Shown: positions 8,025 through 17,693, counted from the stretch's first letter. The stretch: 64,000 bases of DNA from Mesonia aquimarina (GCF_003667275.1 NZ_RCNV01000011.1:52687-116686); one strand, 5' to 3'. Notes: a model not told the origin generated them from the sequence alone. Numbers and translations are program-made.

Positions 8025-8327
8025 TTACATATGTTTTACCTCATCCGGTAAATCGTAAAATGTAGGGTGACGGTAGACTTTGTCTGAAGCAGGTTCAAAC
8101 ATTTCTCCGTTTTCATCAGGATTAGAAGCTTTAATATTTTTGGCTTCAACCACCCAAATGCTTACGCCTTCATTTCTTCGGGTATACACATCGCGTGCAT
8201 TCTCTAAAGCCATTTCTGCATCTGCAGCATGTAAACTTCCAAAATGACGATGCTCTAAACCGTTTTTACTTCGAACAAACACTTCAAAAAGCGGCCATTC
8301 TTTTTTATTTTTTTTATTATCTGACAT
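8025..8327 (-). CDS. paaB: PaaB, bridging subunit of phenylacetyl-CoA 1,2-epoxidase
   Basis: A 100-residue protein with the PaaB hallmarks WPLFEVFVRSKNGLEHRHFG, SLHAADAEMALENARDVYTRR and WVVEAKNI. It ends close to the family's usual length of about 95 residues. PaaB links PaaAC heterodimers into the higher-order complex. It is bounded by paaA upstream and paaC downstream with spacers of about 110 bases, unusually long for a bacterial operon of subunits; the spacers are filled with AT-rich dyads. Confidence 0.94.
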   Translation of the reverse strand: MSDNKKNKKEWPLFEVFVRSKNGLEHRHFGSLHAADAEMALENARDVYTRRNEGVSIWVVEAKNIKASNPDENGEMFEPASDKVYRHPTFYDLPDEVKHM

Positions 8328-8434
8328 ATATTTTTAGTATTTAGTGATTAGAATTTAGAATTGAGTTCTTAAGCTATATTTCCCTTATTTTGAAAAATTA
8401 ATATTTTACTCATTACTCAATTCTCAGTACTTAA

Positions 8435-9391
8435 TCAAACTGCTTGTTTCACTTTTTTATCAGCTTGCTTATCTGCATGAGCCATTGCTGCATCTCTTAC
8501 CCACTGACCGTTTTCCCAGGCATTTACTCTAGTTTGCATACGTTCTTTATTACAAGGACCATGACCTTTTACAACTTGCCAAAATTCATCCCAGTCTATT
8601 TTTCCAAAATCATAATGACCCGTTTCCTCGTTCCATTTTAAATCTTCATCCGGAACTGTAATTCCTAAAATATCGGCTTGTGGAACCGTCTGATCAATAA
8701 ACTGCTGACGTAATTCATCGTTGGTTTTACGTTTTAGCTTCCATTTCATAGATTGTTCGGTATGCGTAGAAGCATCATCTGTTGGACCAAGCATCATTAA
8801 AGACGGCCACCACCAGCGATTTAACGCATCTTGCGCCATTTGTTTCTGCTCCTCGGTTCCATTACACAAGGTTAGCATAATTTCATAACCTTGACGTTGG
8901 TGAAAACTTTCTTCTTTACATACTCTCACCATTGCCCGCGCGTATGGTCCAAATGAAGTATTACATAAGGGAACCTGATTGATAATTGCAGCGCCATCGA
9001 CTAACCAACCAATCGCACCAATATCTGCCCACGTAATAGTTGGGTAATTAAAAATACTGGAGTATTTTGCTTTTCCAGAATGCAATTGCTCAAACATCTC
9101 ATCTCGCGAAATTCCCAAGGTTTCTGTTGCACTATATAAATACAACCCGTGACCGGCTTCATCTTGAACTTTTGCCAATAAAGCCACTTTTCTTCTTAAA
9201 GAGGGAGCTCGGGTAATCCAATTTCCTTCGGGTAACATCCCTACAATTTCTGAATGCGCATGCTGAGACATTTGTCGAATATGGGTTTTTCGGTACTTCT
9301 CTGGCATCCAATCTTTGGGTTCTATTTTTTCATCTCGAGCAATTTTTGCTTCGAAAATTTCTTCTAAATTTTTCACTTCTTTCTCACTCAT
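8435..9391 (-). CDS. paaA: PaaA, catalytic subunit of phenylacetyl-CoA 1,2-epoxidase
   Basis: A 318-residue di-iron monooxygenase subunit. The ferritin-like metal motifs are visible as [13 protein letters not shown] and [14 protein letters not shown] (two E-x2-H sites). The segment [20 protein letters not shown] is strongly conserved. PaaA binds the CoA ester and inserts one oxygen atom into the aromatic ring. A lysine-rich tail ([13 protein letters not shown]) closes the protein. It lies between paaE (82 bases upstream) and paaB. Confidence 0.96.
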   Translation of the reverse strand: MSEKEVKNLEEIFEAKIARDEKIEPKDWMPEKYRKTHIRQMSQHAHSEIVGMLPEGNWITRAPSLRRKVALLAKVQDEAGHGLYLYSATETLGISRDEMFEQLHSGKAKYSSIFNYPTITWADIGAIGWLVDGAAIINQVPLCNTSFGPYARAMVRVCKEESFHQRQGYEIMLTLCNGTEEQKQMAQDALNRWWWPSLMMLGPTDDASTHTEQSMKWKLKRKTNDELRQQFIDQTVPQADILGITVPDEDLKWNEETGHYDFGKIDWDEFWQVVKGHGPCNKERMQTRVNAWENGQWVRDAAMAHADKQADKKVKQAV

Positions 9392-9473
9392 CTTCTTTTG
9401 TTTTATGTTTAAAGTGTTAAGTTAAGTGTTTAAAGCTTTACACTTCAAACTTAAACTTGCGACTTTGAACAGA

Positions 9474-10547
9474 TTATACATCAAAATCTACAACTACTTT
9501 TTCTGAAGTTGGTACCGATTGGCAACTCAACACAAAATTAGCTGCAACCTCATCATCTTCTAAGGCATAATTAGTTTTCATTTCTACAGAACCTTCAACC
9601 AACTTACATTTACAAGTACTGCAAACGCCACCTTTACAAGCAAAAGGCAAATCTGCCCCAGCTCCTAAAGCAGCATCCAATATATTATCGTAATCGTCCG
9701 TCATTCCAAAATGGAATTCTTTTCCGCCATCGAGAACCGTTACTTCTGTTCCTTCAAACTTATGCTCGATCGCTTTTGCTGCACGCTTTTTATCTTCATC
9801 AGAAAGCCCGGTAACAAATAACTCATAATGAATTTTTTCTTTTGACAAACCTGCTTTTTGAAGTTCGTCACGGATAAGAAAAATCATTTGCTCGGGTCCG
9901 CAGATAAAGCATTCGGCTGTATCCTCTATATCAATAAGTGAACGTGTTAATTGCTGAATTTTTTCTTCATCAAACCTTCCATTAAACAATGGAATATCAC
10001 GTTGCTCGCGGGTTAGAAAATAATAAATCTCAAACCTTCCAAAATACTTATTTCTAAGCTGTTCCAATTCTTCTTTAAAGATAATGGATTTTGCATTTTT
10101 ATTCAAATAAAATAGCTTAAAGGTACTATTGGGCTCTAAAGCCAAATGCGTTTTTATCATCGAAAGAATTGGCGTAATCCCACTTCCCGCTGCAAAAACA
10201 ATATAGTTCTTCTCGTCTTCAACATCAACATGAACCCCAAATTCTCCGCTTGGCTTCATTATCTCTAACTTGTCGCCAGCATTTAACTCTTCATTGATAT
10301 AGGTTGAAAATTTACCGGTAGGAATTTGTTTTACCGCTACACGCCACTCATCGTCAACAGGACTTGAACATAATGAATAAGAACGTCTTACATCTTCACC
10401 ACCAATAATTTTCTTTAAGGTTAAATGTTGCCCTTGGTGATAAGTAAATTCTTCTTTTAAATTATCGGGTACGTTAAAAGAAACAACCGTACAATCTGAA
10501 GTTTCTTTGTAAACGTCTTTTACTTGTATTTCGTAAAATTTTGCCAT
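9474..10547 (-). CDS. paaE: PaaE, NAD(P)H-ferredoxin-type reductase of phenylacetyl-CoA epoxidase
   Basis: A 357-residue reductase. An FAD-binding domain with RRSYSLCSSP comes first, then an NAD(P)-binding domain with FAAGSGITPILSMIK and ICGPEQMI. A C-terminal plant-type [2Fe-2S] domain follows with cysteines in ACKGGVCSTCKCKLVEG and the distant LSCQS. It passes electrons to PaaA. I start it at ATG 10547 (MAKFYEIQ). A longer frame from TTG 10571 would run into the palindromic operator and is unlikely. It is the first structural gene after the regulator. Confidence 0.93.
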   Translation of the reverse strand: MAKFYEIQVKDVYKETSDCTVVSFNVPDNLKEEFTYHQGQHLTLKKIIGGEDVRRSYSLCSSPVDDEWRVAVKQIPTGKFSTYINEELNAGDKLEIMKPSGEFGVHVDVEDEKNYIVFAAGSGITPILSMIKTHLALEPNSTFKLFYLNKNAKSIIFKEELEQLRNKYFGRFEIYYFLTREQRDIPLFNGRFDEEKIQQLTRSLIDIEDTAECFICGPEQMIFLIRDELQKAGLSKEKIHYELFVTGLSDEDKKRAAKAIEHKFEGTEVTVLDGGKEFHFGMTDDYDNILDAALGAGADLPFACKGGVCSTCKCKLVEGSVEMKTNYALEDDEVAANFVLSCQSVPTSEKVVVDFDV

Positions 10548-10564
10548 GCGTTTATTTATAGTGA

Positions 10565-10596
10565 CAAACAAAACTAACGATTGTTAGTTTTGTTTG
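10565..10596. promoter_or_regulatory. 32-base inverted repeat, probable operator of the TetR regulator
   Basis: Two perfectly complementary 14-base arms, CAAACAAAACTAAC (10565-10578) and GTTAGTTTTGTTTG (10583-10596), are separated by GATT. The site lies in the 69 bases between the TetR gene and the paaE start codon. Its core CTAACGATTGTTAG differs at one base from the pseudopalindrome CNAACGNNCGTTNG that I recall for Thermus PaaR, also a TetR protein controlling phenylacetate genes. Binding by the neighbouring regulator and control by a CoA ester are inferred. Confidence 0.75.
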
Positions 10597-10616
10597 CAAA
10601 TTATAGGTGTTAAATA

Positions 10617-11186
10617 TTATTTAATGACTCCTGAAAGCAGTATTTGCCTTAAATCTTGCTTTATTTTTTCTTCATTAAAATTATTATTTTTTGAGTACCA
10701 TAAATATAAGGTACGCAAAGTGGAAAGTAATGAAAATAATGTGATTTCGAGATCTGTACTTTTTAATTCGTTTTGCTTCATTCCCTCTCCTAGAATTTCT
10801 CGAACTTTAAATTCGTAGGCATTACGTAATGTTAAATATTGTTGTTTATTAGCTTTATCTAGATGCATCCAGTCATTATTCATACAAGCTAGAAAATCTG
10901 TTTTTTTTAGGGTGATTTCAATATGATTTTCTACAATTGCTTCTAATTTTTTTGTTGTGGAAATTTCCTGTGGAAAAACGCGGGTAATGTGTTCGGTAAA
11001 ATTTTCGGCTACGTCTAAAATAATGTATCCTAAAATTTCTTGTTTTGATGCAATATGATTATATAAACTAGAAGCTTTTATACCTAATGATTCTGCTAAA
11101 TCTCTCATAGATACCGCATTGTAGCCTTTTTCTTTAAACAACCGGGCTGCGGTATGAATGATTTCTTTTTTACGTTCTGTTTTCAT
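10617..11186 (-). CDS. TetR/AcrR-family regulator, probable PaaR
   Basis: A 189-residue TetR-type repressor. The N-terminal helix-turn-helix spans about residues 8-52 (IIHTAARLFKEKGYNAVSMR, then LGIKASSLYNHIASKQEIL). The C-terminal ligand domain is helical and not conserved at sequence level. I use ATG 11186; a TTG nine bases upstream would add MPF. It is in the same direction as the paa genes and ends 69 bases before paaE, with a perfect palindrome in between. The likely ligand is phenylacetyl-CoA or a related CoA ester (inference from PaaR in other bacteria). Confidence 0.8.
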   Translation of the reverse strand: MKTERKKEIIHTAARLFKEKGYNAVSMRDLAESLGIKASSLYNHIASKQEILGYIILDVAENFTEHITRVFPQEISTTKKLEAIVENHIEITLKKTDFLACMNNDWMHLDKANKQQYLTLRNAYEFKVREILGEGMKQNELKSTDLEITLFSLLSTLRTLYLWYSKNNNFNEEKIKQDLRQILLSGVIK

Positions 11187-11229
11187 AAAAGGCAAGATAA
11201 TATTTTAGCCGATTTTATTATACTTTTCC

Positions 11230-11844
11230 TTATAAATTCAACTCATTGAAGCCTGAAGAACTGCTTAATTCTTCATTGTTATACACCAATGTCCACCCCA
11301 TAGAGTTGGTTAATACAAAAAGTTTTTGCAGTTCAGAAATCAACCGATTTTCTGCATTTTTCATCAAGCTAGATGCCTGAATTTTTTTGCGAAGGTTTTG
11401 TGTAATTTTTTTCTTGATTGTATTATAATCGGCAGCTTCAAATTGATTGAGGTAATCTTGTGTTACATCGTAAAACTCAATATTAGGATTGATACTCAAT
11501 TCAGGCTCAGGGATAGTTGTAATTTGCAAAGTCTTTGTTTCTTTATTTATTTGATAGTTGAGATTAGACAAATCATAGGCAACAACAGCTTTTGCATTTA
11601 CAACAACCAAGGCTTTTTTTCGCGCCGATAAAAAATCAAAAATAAAACTCTCCGTATTTTTGTAGTTATAAATTTGTGCGTAACTACCTTCTGAAACAAT
11701 GAGTTTACTTACGTTCTTTATTTCTTTTTCGATAAGCTGAGAAGCTTCTGCTAAAGATTCTTTTTCAGAAAACCGATTGCTGATATAGTTATAAGCTATG
11801 GCTATTAAAATTGCTACGACAACCCCAAGAAAAAACTTTTTCAT
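11230..11844 (-). CDS. DUF4230 domain protein, membrane-anchored
   Basis: A 204-residue protein with an N-terminal hydrophobic anchor (FFLGVVVAILIAIAYNYI, residues 4-21), then a mixed alpha/beta region typical of DUF4230 (VSEGSYAQIYNYKNT, ARKKALVVVNAKAVVAYDLS, LQITTIPEPELSINPNIEFYDV). The family has no established function. It lies 43 bases upstream of the TetR gene on the same strand and may share its transcript, though nothing ties it to phenylacetate metabolism. Confidence 0.8.
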   Translation of the reverse strand: MKKFFLGVVVAILIAIAYNYISNRFSEKESLAEASQLIEKEIKNVSKLIVSEGSYAQIYNYKNTESFIFDFLSARKKALVVVNAKAVVAYDLSNLNYQINKETKTLQITTIPEPELSINPNIEFYDVTQDYLNQFEAADYNTIKKKITQNLRKKIQASSLMKNAENRLISELQKLFVLTNSMGWTLVYNNEELSSSSGFNELNL

Positions 11845-11896
11845 TGTACATTTTTTATCTAAAATACAGTTTTTTAGAACAAAAGAGTCATAAAAA

Positions 11897-12847
11897 CTAA
11901 AATGTAATATGAGACCATTTTTGCGCTAGTTCGGATTTGTCTGACGCTAATTTTTTCAGGAATTTTTGATACGCTTCACTTTCCGGATAAAAAGCTTTAT
12001 GCTGTAAGCCGCGTTGAATTTCCGCCACTTGTTTCATCGTTTCAAAACTTTGCGCCTCCAACCAGCTTGCCGAAAATTTCTCCCAAATATAATCTATCGC
12101 CATCGCGGATGGATGTAATAAATCATCTTTATAAAAACGATAATCACGCAATTCATCCATCATTAGCTCATAAGAAGGAAAATAAGAATTTTGCTCCAGG
12201 TTTTTTTCAATACCAAGATGAATCGCACTTAGTAAATTAGCTTTACTTCTCGAATTTTCCACCAAACCATCTTTAGCGTGACGCACCGGCGAAACGGTAA
12301 AAATAAGTTTGATACTTGAATTAATTTTACGCAATAAACAAATTGATTTCTCAATACTTTGCTGAATTCGATCTGCCGAAATAATTTCCTTCTGAAATTT
12401 TTGTGGTGGAATTTTATGACAATTCGCTACATATTGATCGGTAGAAATAAATCTATAAACCCAAGCAGTTCCATAAGTTAGAATTACATGCGAGGCTTCG
12501 GTCAAAAAGTGTCGTGTTTCCTGAACAGCCGTATTCAAATTCGTTAGAATTTCTTCGCAACTTCCAGCACTTAATTTCGAATGAGCTTCAAAACAATGCC
12601 AATGCTTGTTATGATAGACAAGATCTTCTTTTGTATAAAATTTCTCGCTGACAAGCCTTTCTAAAAACTGTTCGATCGCAAAGGGATGAAATAATATGCC
12701 AAAGGGATTTTGAAGCGATTGAAATTTATAATACTGAAATTTATCGCCTATATTTTCTGAAAAACAAGACCCCAATAAAAACACCTTTGAATCATAACCA
12801 ATTTTTGGCTCGCCTTCAGGAATTCTTACCGGGGTTTGTAATTTCAT
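11897..12847 (-). CDS. GSCFA domain protein
   Basis: A 316-residue protein of the GSCFA family, named from the motif seen here as FLLGSCFSENIGDKFQYYKF near the N-terminus. Other conserved stretches are NPFGILFHP, ILTYGTAWVYRF, KLIFTVSPVRHAKDGLVENS and DELRDYRFYKDDLLHPS. The family resembles SGNH-type esterases and is often found with polysaccharide genes, but its substrate is unknown. I start at ATG 12847 (MKLQTPVRIPEGEP). A longer frame from 12907 only translates the dispersed palindrome that precedes the gene. Confidence 0.85.
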   Translation of the reverse strand: MKLQTPVRIPEGEPKIGYDSKVFLLGSCFSENIGDKFQYYKFQSLQNPFGILFHPFAIEQFLERLVSEKFYTKEDLVYHNKHWHCFEAHSKLSAGSCEEILTNLNTAVQETRHFLTEASHVILTYGTAWVYRFISTDQYVANCHKIPPQKFQKEIISADRIQQSIEKSICLLRKINSSIKLIFTVSPVRHAKDGLVENSRSKANLLSAIHLGIEKNLEQNSYFPSYELMMDELRDYRFYKDDLLHPSAMAIDYIWEKFSASWLEAQSFETMKQVAEIQRGLQHKAFYPESEAYQKFLKKLASDKSELAQKWSHITF

Positions 12848-12883
12848 ATCATTTAAATTGAAGTGGAGATCACTTATCAGGAT

Positions 12884-12959
12884 GAGATGCTGAATCAAGT
12901 TCAGCAAGACGAAACTCTATTTTTCACTAAACGTCATCCCGAACTCGATCCGGGATCAC
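12884..12959. repeat. pair of inverted dispersed palindromes upstream of the GSCFA gene
   Basis: The unit at 12884-12910 reads GAGATGCTGAATCAAGTTCAGCAAGAC, split here as GAGATGCTGAATC and AAGTTCAGCAAGAC. A second unit at 12933-12959 (GTCATCCCGAACTC, then GATCCGGGATCAC) is in inverted orientation. Each unit is itself a stem-loop. They are related to 7068-7094. No gene is associated with them. They lie in the 195-base spacer between alaS and the GSCFA start. Confidence 0.6.
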
Positions 12960-13042
12960 ATCCATTTCTATTATTAAGAATAAACTTCGATAAACTCAGT
13001 TTAAATCTTTAATAAGCTTTAACATATCATCAAATTTTCAGC

Positions 13043-15655
13043 TTATTTAATATATTTTTCAGCTTCTTCTAAAGCTTTTTCAATTCCTTCAGGGTTTTTA
13101 CCGCCTGCTGTAGCAAAAAAAGCTTGACCGCCACCGCCACCTTGAATAAACTTTCCTAATTCTCGAACAATTTTTCCGGCATTCAATTCCTTTTCTTCCG
13201 CTAATTCTTTCGAGATATAACAAGAAAGTAAAGCTTTTCCGTTAGCTTTAGAACCCAAAACCATAAATAAATCATCTACCTCGCCTCCTAATTGAAACGA
13301 CAAATCTTTCATAGCACTTGCATCCAAATCAACTGTTGTTGCTAAAAATTTTACACCCTTAATTTCGGTAATTGCATTTTTTAAATCGCCTTTTACATTT
13401 TTAGCCTTCTCTTTCAATAAACCTTCAATCTCTTTTTTAAGCTTGGCATTTTCTTCTTGCAGATCGCTTACCGATTTTATAGGATCCTTTGCATTTTTCA
13501 ACAAACTTTTTATCGTTGAAAAATTTTCACTTTGCTGTGTTAAATAATCTTTTGCTGCATCGCCTGTAATTGCTTCAATTCTACGAACTCCGGAAGCAAC
13601 AGCACCTTCAGAAATTATTTTGAAGTGCCAGATTTCAGAAGTGTTCTTCACGTGCGTTCCGCCACACAACTCCATTGAATCGCCAAATTTAATGGTCCGT
13701 ACCGCATCGCCGTATTTTTCACCAAATAAAGCAATCGCACCTTGTTTAATTGCTTCATCATAAGGAATTTTCCTATTCTCTTCTAAGCTTAATTGTTCCT
13801 GAATACGAGCATTCACAAAATTTTCTATTTCGGTTAATTCTTCCGATGAGACTTTACTGAAATGTGAAAAATCGAAACGTAAATAACCACTGTGTACCAT
13901 ACTCCCTTTTTGCTCCACATGCGTTCCTAAAACACTTCGTAAACCTTGATGCAATAAATGTGTAGCCGAGTGATTTGCCGCAGAACGTGCGCGTTGTTTT
14001 TCATCAACAACTGCTTTAAATTTCTGATCGAGATTTTCAGGTAAGTTTTTAGTGATATGAATAATCAGGTTATTCTCTTTTTTGGTATCAATAATATAGG
14101 TTACATTACCGTTACTGCTTTCTAAATAACCCTTATCGCCTACTTGACCACCGCCTTCAGGGTAGAATGGTGTTAAATTAAACACCAACTGGTATAACTC
14201 TCCTTCTTTTTTGCTTTCTACTTTTCGGTATTGCGTCAGTTTTACATCAGCTTCTAAATGATCGTATCCTATAAATTCTTCTTCGTCATCTTCTTGTAAA
14301 ACCACCCAATCTTCAGCTTTTGTTTGTGCGGCACTTCTAGATCGTTCTTTCTGTTTCTGAAGCTCTTCTTCAAATTCCGTTTCATTTAATGTAAAGCCTT
14401 TCTCTTCTAAAATTAAAGCGGTTAAATCAATCGGAAACCCGTAGGTATCATATAATTCAAAGGCTTTTTTTCCTGAAATCTTCTTTGATTTACTGTTGGT
14501 AATAATATTATCTAACAATACTAATCCTTGATCCAACGTTTTTAAGAAAGAACTTTCTTCTTCGCGAATTACATTTTCGCAAAGATTTTTTTGCTTTTGA
14601 AGTTCAGGAAAAGCTTCGCCCATTTGCTGGCTCAAGGTGGCAACCAATTTATAAATAAAAGGTTCTTTGGTGTTTAAAAAAGTAAATCCGTAACGAATAG
14701 CACGGCGTAAAATTCTTCTAATCACATAACCTGCGCCATTATTACTCGGCAATTGTCCATCGGCAATTGCAAAACTTACCGCTCGTAAATGATCGGCAAT
14801 AACACGAATAGCAATGTCTGTTTCTTCATTCTTTCCATAGATAGAGTTGGTAATGGTTTCTATTTCACGAATAATAGGCGTAAAAACATCGGTATCGTAA
14901 TTAGAGTTTTTTCCTTGTAAAACCATACATAAACGCTCAAAGCCCATTCCGGTATCGATATGCTTATTCGGCAATTCCACTAATGAGCCGTCGGCTTTTC
15001 GGTTAAATTGAATAAATACCAAATTCCAAATTTCAACCACATGCGGATGATCTTGATTGACTAAATCTTTTCCAGGAATTTTCGCTTTTTCTTCTTCTGA
15101 ACGAATGTCAATATGGATTTCTGAAGCAGGACCACACGGACCTTGATCACCCATTTCCCAAAAATTATCTTTTTTATTACCTAATAAAATTCGGTCTTCC
15201 GGAACAATCTCCTTCCACAAATTATAAGCTTCTTCATCTAGCCCGATGCCGTCTTTTTTATCGCCTTCAAAAACTGTCACGTATAAATTTTCGGGAGTTA
15301 CCTTGTACACTTCCGTCAACAATTCCCAAGCCCAAGCAATTGCTTCTTTCTTAAAATAATCACCAAAACTCCAGTTTCCTACCATTTCAAACATGGTATG
15401 GTGGTAAGTATCTTTCCCTACTTCTTCTAAATCATTGTGTTTTCCACTAACACGCAAACATTTTTGAGTATCGGTTACCCGGGTATTTTTTGGCGTTGCA
15501 TTCCCTAAAAAATATTCTTTAAATTGATTCATCCCAGCATTGGTAAACATCAAGGTAGGATCATTTTTCATCACCATCGGTGCCGAAGAAACAATTTCAT
15601 GCGCTTTCGATTGAAAAAATTCAAGGAATTTAGAACGGATTTCTTTAGATTTCAT
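13043..15655 (-). CDS. alaS: alanyl-tRNA synthetase
   Basis: An 870-residue enzyme that charges tRNA-Ala, of the usual bacterial length. The N-terminal class II catalytic domain has [27 protein letters not shown] and [14 protein letters not shown]. The editing domain has the zinc motifs HSATHLLHQ and ELCGGTHV. The C-terminal C-Ala part includes a coiled coil ([20 protein letters not shown]) and a glycine-rich end ([17 protein letters not shown]). It is divergent from the M23 peptidase gene, with overlapping promoters in the 121-base gap. Confidence 0.98.
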   Translation of the reverse strand: MKSKEIRSKFLEFFQSKAHEIVSSAPMVMKNDPTLMFTNAGMNQFKEYFLGNATPKNTRVTDTQKCLRVSGKHNDLEEVGKDTYHHTMFEMVGNWSFGDYFKKEAIAWAWELLTEVYKVTPENLYVTVFEGDKKDGIGLDEEAYNLWKEIVPEDRILLGNKKDNFWEMGDQGPCGPASEIHIDIRSEEEKAKIPGKDLVNQDHPHVVEIWNLVFIQFNRKADGSLVELPNKHIDTGMGFERLCMVLQGKNSNYDTDVFTPIIREIETITNSIYGKNEETDIAIRVIADHLRAVSFAIADGQLPSNNGAGYVIRRILRRAIRYGFTFLNTKEPFIYKLVATLSQQMGEAFPELQKQKNLCENVIREEESSFLKTLDQGLVLLDNIITNSKSKKISGKKAFELYDTYGFPIDLTALILEEKGFTLNETEFEEELQKQKERSRSAAQTKAEDWVVLQEDDEEEFIGYDHLEADVKLTQYRKVESKKEGELYQLVFNLTPFYPEGGGQVGDKGYLESSNGNVTYIIDTKKENNLIIHITKNLPENLDQKFKAVVDEKQRARSAANHSATHLLHQGLRSVLGTHVEQKGSMVHSGYLRFDFSHFSKVSSEELTEIENFVNARIQEQLSLEENRKIPYDEAIKQGAIALFGEKYGDAVRTIKFGDSMELCGGTHVKNTSEIWHFKIISEGAVASGVRRIEAITGDAAKDYLTQQSENFSTIKSLLKNAKDPIKSVSDLQEENAKLKKEIEGLLKEKAKNVKGDLKNAITEIKGVKFLATTVDLDASAMKDLSFQLGGEVDDLFMVLGSKANGKALLSCYISKELAEEKELNAGKIVRELGKFIQGGGGGQAFFATAGGKNPEGIEKALEEAEKYIK

Positions 15656-15708
15656 AAGCTATTTGTCTGCCTAAATGGTTATAATTATGTTTCTAGTGAA
15701 ACAATTTC

Positions 15709-15716
15709 TATCTTTG
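15709..15716 (+). promoter_or_regulatory. -7 promoter box TATCTTTG for the M23 peptidase operon
   Basis: This is an exact match to the Bacteroidota -7 consensus TAnnTTTG, 61 bases before the ATG at 15777. No clear TTG -33 element lies at the expected distance. An 8-base perfect inverted repeat follows it at 15723-15745. Confidence 0.4.
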
Positions 15717-15722
15717 TTCGTC

Positions 15723-15745
15723 TTACTAGTAGAAAACACTAGTAA
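15723..15745. promoter_or_regulatory. inverted repeat in the alaS / M23 divergent promoter region
   Basis: Arms TTACTAGT (15723-15730) and ACTAGTAA (15738-15745) are separated by AGAAAAC. The repeat is between the two opposing -7 boxes, close to both expected transcription starts, so it may be an operator. It could alternatively form a small hairpin in either leader. Confidence 0.4.
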
Positions 15746-15753
15746 ATAGATCG

Positions 15754-15761
15754 CAAAAATA
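15754..15761 (-). promoter_or_regulatory. -7 promoter box TATTTTTG for alaS
   Basis: Minus-strand TATTTTTG is an exact TAnnTTTG match and would give an alaS leader of roughly 90 bases. No clear -33 element was seen. Confidence 0.35.
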
Positions 15762-15776
15762 GCATAATTTAAACGA

Positions 15777-16751
15777 ATGTCGAAGGTTAAATATTATTAC
15801 GATAGCGAAACGCTTTCTTACCGAAAAATAGAACGCAAAAAAGGCCGCAGGTTAGGCTTTGCCTTACTTGCCGTAGTGGGCAGTTTTTTAGCGGGTTTTG
15901 TGCTTTTGTTGGTTTACCTCAACCTTCCGCAAATTGAAACGCCAAAGGAGAAAGCGCTAAAACGCGAATTGCAACACATGCAGTTGCAATATGAAGTCTT
16001 AGACAAAAAAATGAATCAAGCCCAAAAAGTATTGGCTGACGTTCAAAATAGAGACAACAATATTTACCGTGTTTATTTTGAAGCAAATCCAATTCCTGAT
16101 GAACAACGCAAAGCCGGTTTCGGAGGAATTAATCGGTATGAAAATTTAGAAGGCTACGATAATTCCGATTTAATTATAGAGACAAGCAAACAAATGGATG
16201 TTCTGCAAAAACAAATTGTAGTACAATCTAAATCCTTAGATGAAATTGCCACACTAGCCAGAGAAAAAGAAAAATTATTGGCCGCAATTCCCGCCATTCA
16301 GCCTGTCAAAAACGAAAATTTAACACGAATGGCTTCTGGTTACGGTATGCGCATGCATCCGATTTTAAAATACAGAAGAATGCATAACGGGATGGATTTT
16401 AGCGCTCCAACCGGCTCTGATATTTTTGCAACCGGCGATGCAGTAGTCAAAAAAGCGCGTAGAACAACCGGGTACGGAAATTTAATTGTGCTAGACCATG
16501 GCTTTGGTTACGAAACCTATTATGCGCACTTAAATGAATTTCACGTACGCCGCGGACAAAAAGTAAAGCGTGGCGAAATCATTGGCGAAGTTGGAAGTAC
16601 CGGACTCTCCACGGCTCCACATTTACATTACGAGGTTCATAAAAACGATCGAGTAGTAAATCCGATTAACTTCTATCATGGCGATTTAACTGCTGAGGAG
16701 TATGATATTATGCTGAATCAATCTGCTTTAGAAAATCAATCCCTAGATTAA
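15777..16751 (+). CDS. M23 family metallopeptidase (LytM-type), membrane-anchored
   Basis: A 324-residue protein. A cytoplasmic N-terminus is followed by a membrane segment near residues 26-47 (GFALLAVVGSFLAGFVLLLV), a coiled-coil region to about residue 100, and a C-terminal LytM/M23 domain. Zinc ligands are visible in RMHNGMDFSAPTG (H-x3-D) and APHLHYEVH (HxH). Such enzymes cut peptidoglycan peptide bridges or activate amidases during division. It overlaps the following MerR gene by one base (TAATG), so both are translated from one transcript. Confidence 0.92.
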   Translation: MSKVKYYYDSETLSYRKIERKKGRRLGFALLAVVGSFLAGFVLLLVYLNLPQIETPKEKALKRELQHMQLQYEVLDKKMNQAQKVLADVQNRDNNIYRVYFEANPIPDEQRKAGFGGINRYENLEGYDNSDLIIETSKQMDVLQKQIVVQSKSLDEIATLAREKEKLLAAIPAIQPVKNENLTRMASGYGMRMHPILKYRRMHNGMDFSAPTGSDIFATGDAVVKKARRTTGYGNLIVLDHGFGYETYYAHLNEFHVRRGQKVKRGEIIGEVGSTGLSTAPHLHYEVHKNDRVVNPINFYHGDLTAEEYDIMLNQSALENQSLD

Positions 16752-17080
16752 TGCGCGTTTCTTTACCCGATAAATTATACTATAGCATTGGCGAGGTAGC
16801 CGAAGCCTTTAAAGTAAATGCTTCCCTAATTCGCTTTTGGGAAAAAGAATTTGATGTGATTCAACCCAAAAAAAACGCTAAAGGAAATCGGAAATTCACT
16901 CCAAACGATATTAAAAATTTAGAACTGATTTATCATTTGGTTAAAGAACGTGGTTTTACCTTAGAAGGTGCCAAAACGCACTTAAAAGAAGAGCGGCATA
17001 AAACACTGACTAACTTTGAAATTATTCGTAAATTAGAACTCATAAAAAACGAACTTAATAACATCAAAAATCAACTTTAA
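16751..17080 (+). CDS. MerR-family transcriptional regulator
   Basis: A 109-residue protein with an N-terminal MerR helix-turn-helix (YYSIGEVAEAFKVNASLIRFW, then EKEFDVIQPKKNAKGNRKF) and a short helical dimerisation region. There is no C-terminal sensor domain or metal-binding cysteine set, so the ligand cannot be inferred. It shares a one-base overlap with the M23 peptidase gene and is followed 12 bases later by lemA. Confidence 0.88.
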   Translation: MRVSLPDKLYYSIGEVAEAFKVNASLIRFWEKEFDVIQPKKNAKGNRKFTPNDIKNLELIYHLVKERGFTLEGAKTHLKEERHKTLTNFEIIRKLELIKNELNNIKNQL

Positions 17081-17092
17081 AAAATTAAATAC

Positions 17093-17683
17093 ATGAAAAA
17101 AGGAATTATTGCCATAGTAGTTATTGTAATTCTTGGGATTATCGCTTACAGTTTAACGGCAGGGGTAAATAACACCGCAGTTGAACTTGAAGAAAAAGTA
17201 AAAGCCTCTTGGGCAAATGTAGAAAGTGCGTATCAACGTAGAACCGATTTAATTCCTAACCTGGTAAATACCGTAAAAGGAGCAGCAGATTTTGAGCAAG
17301 AAACGCTCACCCAAGTTATTGAAGCACGTGCTAAAGCAACTTCAGTGAATGTGAATGCCGATAATTTAGATGCTGAATCCATTCAAAAGTTTCAACAAGC
17401 ACAAAGCGGAGTATCTTCTTCCTTATCACGATTATTGGTAAGTGTAGAACGTTATCCGCAATTAACCGCTACCCAAAATTTTCAGAATTTACAATCGCAA
17501 CTAGAGGGGACAGAAAATAGAATAAATGTAGAACGCAATCGTTTTAATGAAAATGTTCGCGCCTACAATACTTATATCAGAAAATTCCCGAATAATATTT
17601 TTGCAGGAATGTTTGGCTTTGAGCGTATGGCTGCTTTTGAAGCAGATGAAGGAGCTGAAAACGCACCTGAAGTAAAATTTTAA
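17093..17683 (+). CDS. lemA: LemA family protein
   Basis: A 196-residue protein with an N-terminal membrane helix (IIAIVVIVILGIIAYSL), then the long helical LemA domain. Family signatures are AYQRRTDLIPNLVNTVKGAA, LTQVIEARAKA and RNRFNENVRAYNTYIRKFP. Its molecular function is not settled. In many bacteria lemA is next to TPM-domain genes, as here (two follow directly), which suggests a shared envelope role. Confidence 0.93.
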   Translation: MKKGIIAIVVIVILGIIAYSLTAGVNNTAVELEEKVKASWANVESAYQRRTDLIPNLVNTVKGAADFEQETLTQVIEARAKATSVNVNADNLDAESIQKFQQAQSGVSSSLSRLLVSVERYPQLTATQNFQNLQSQLEGTENRINVERNRFNENVRAYNTYIRKFPNNIFAGMFGFERMAAFEADEGAENAPEVKF

Positions 17684-17693
17684 AAATAATTCT

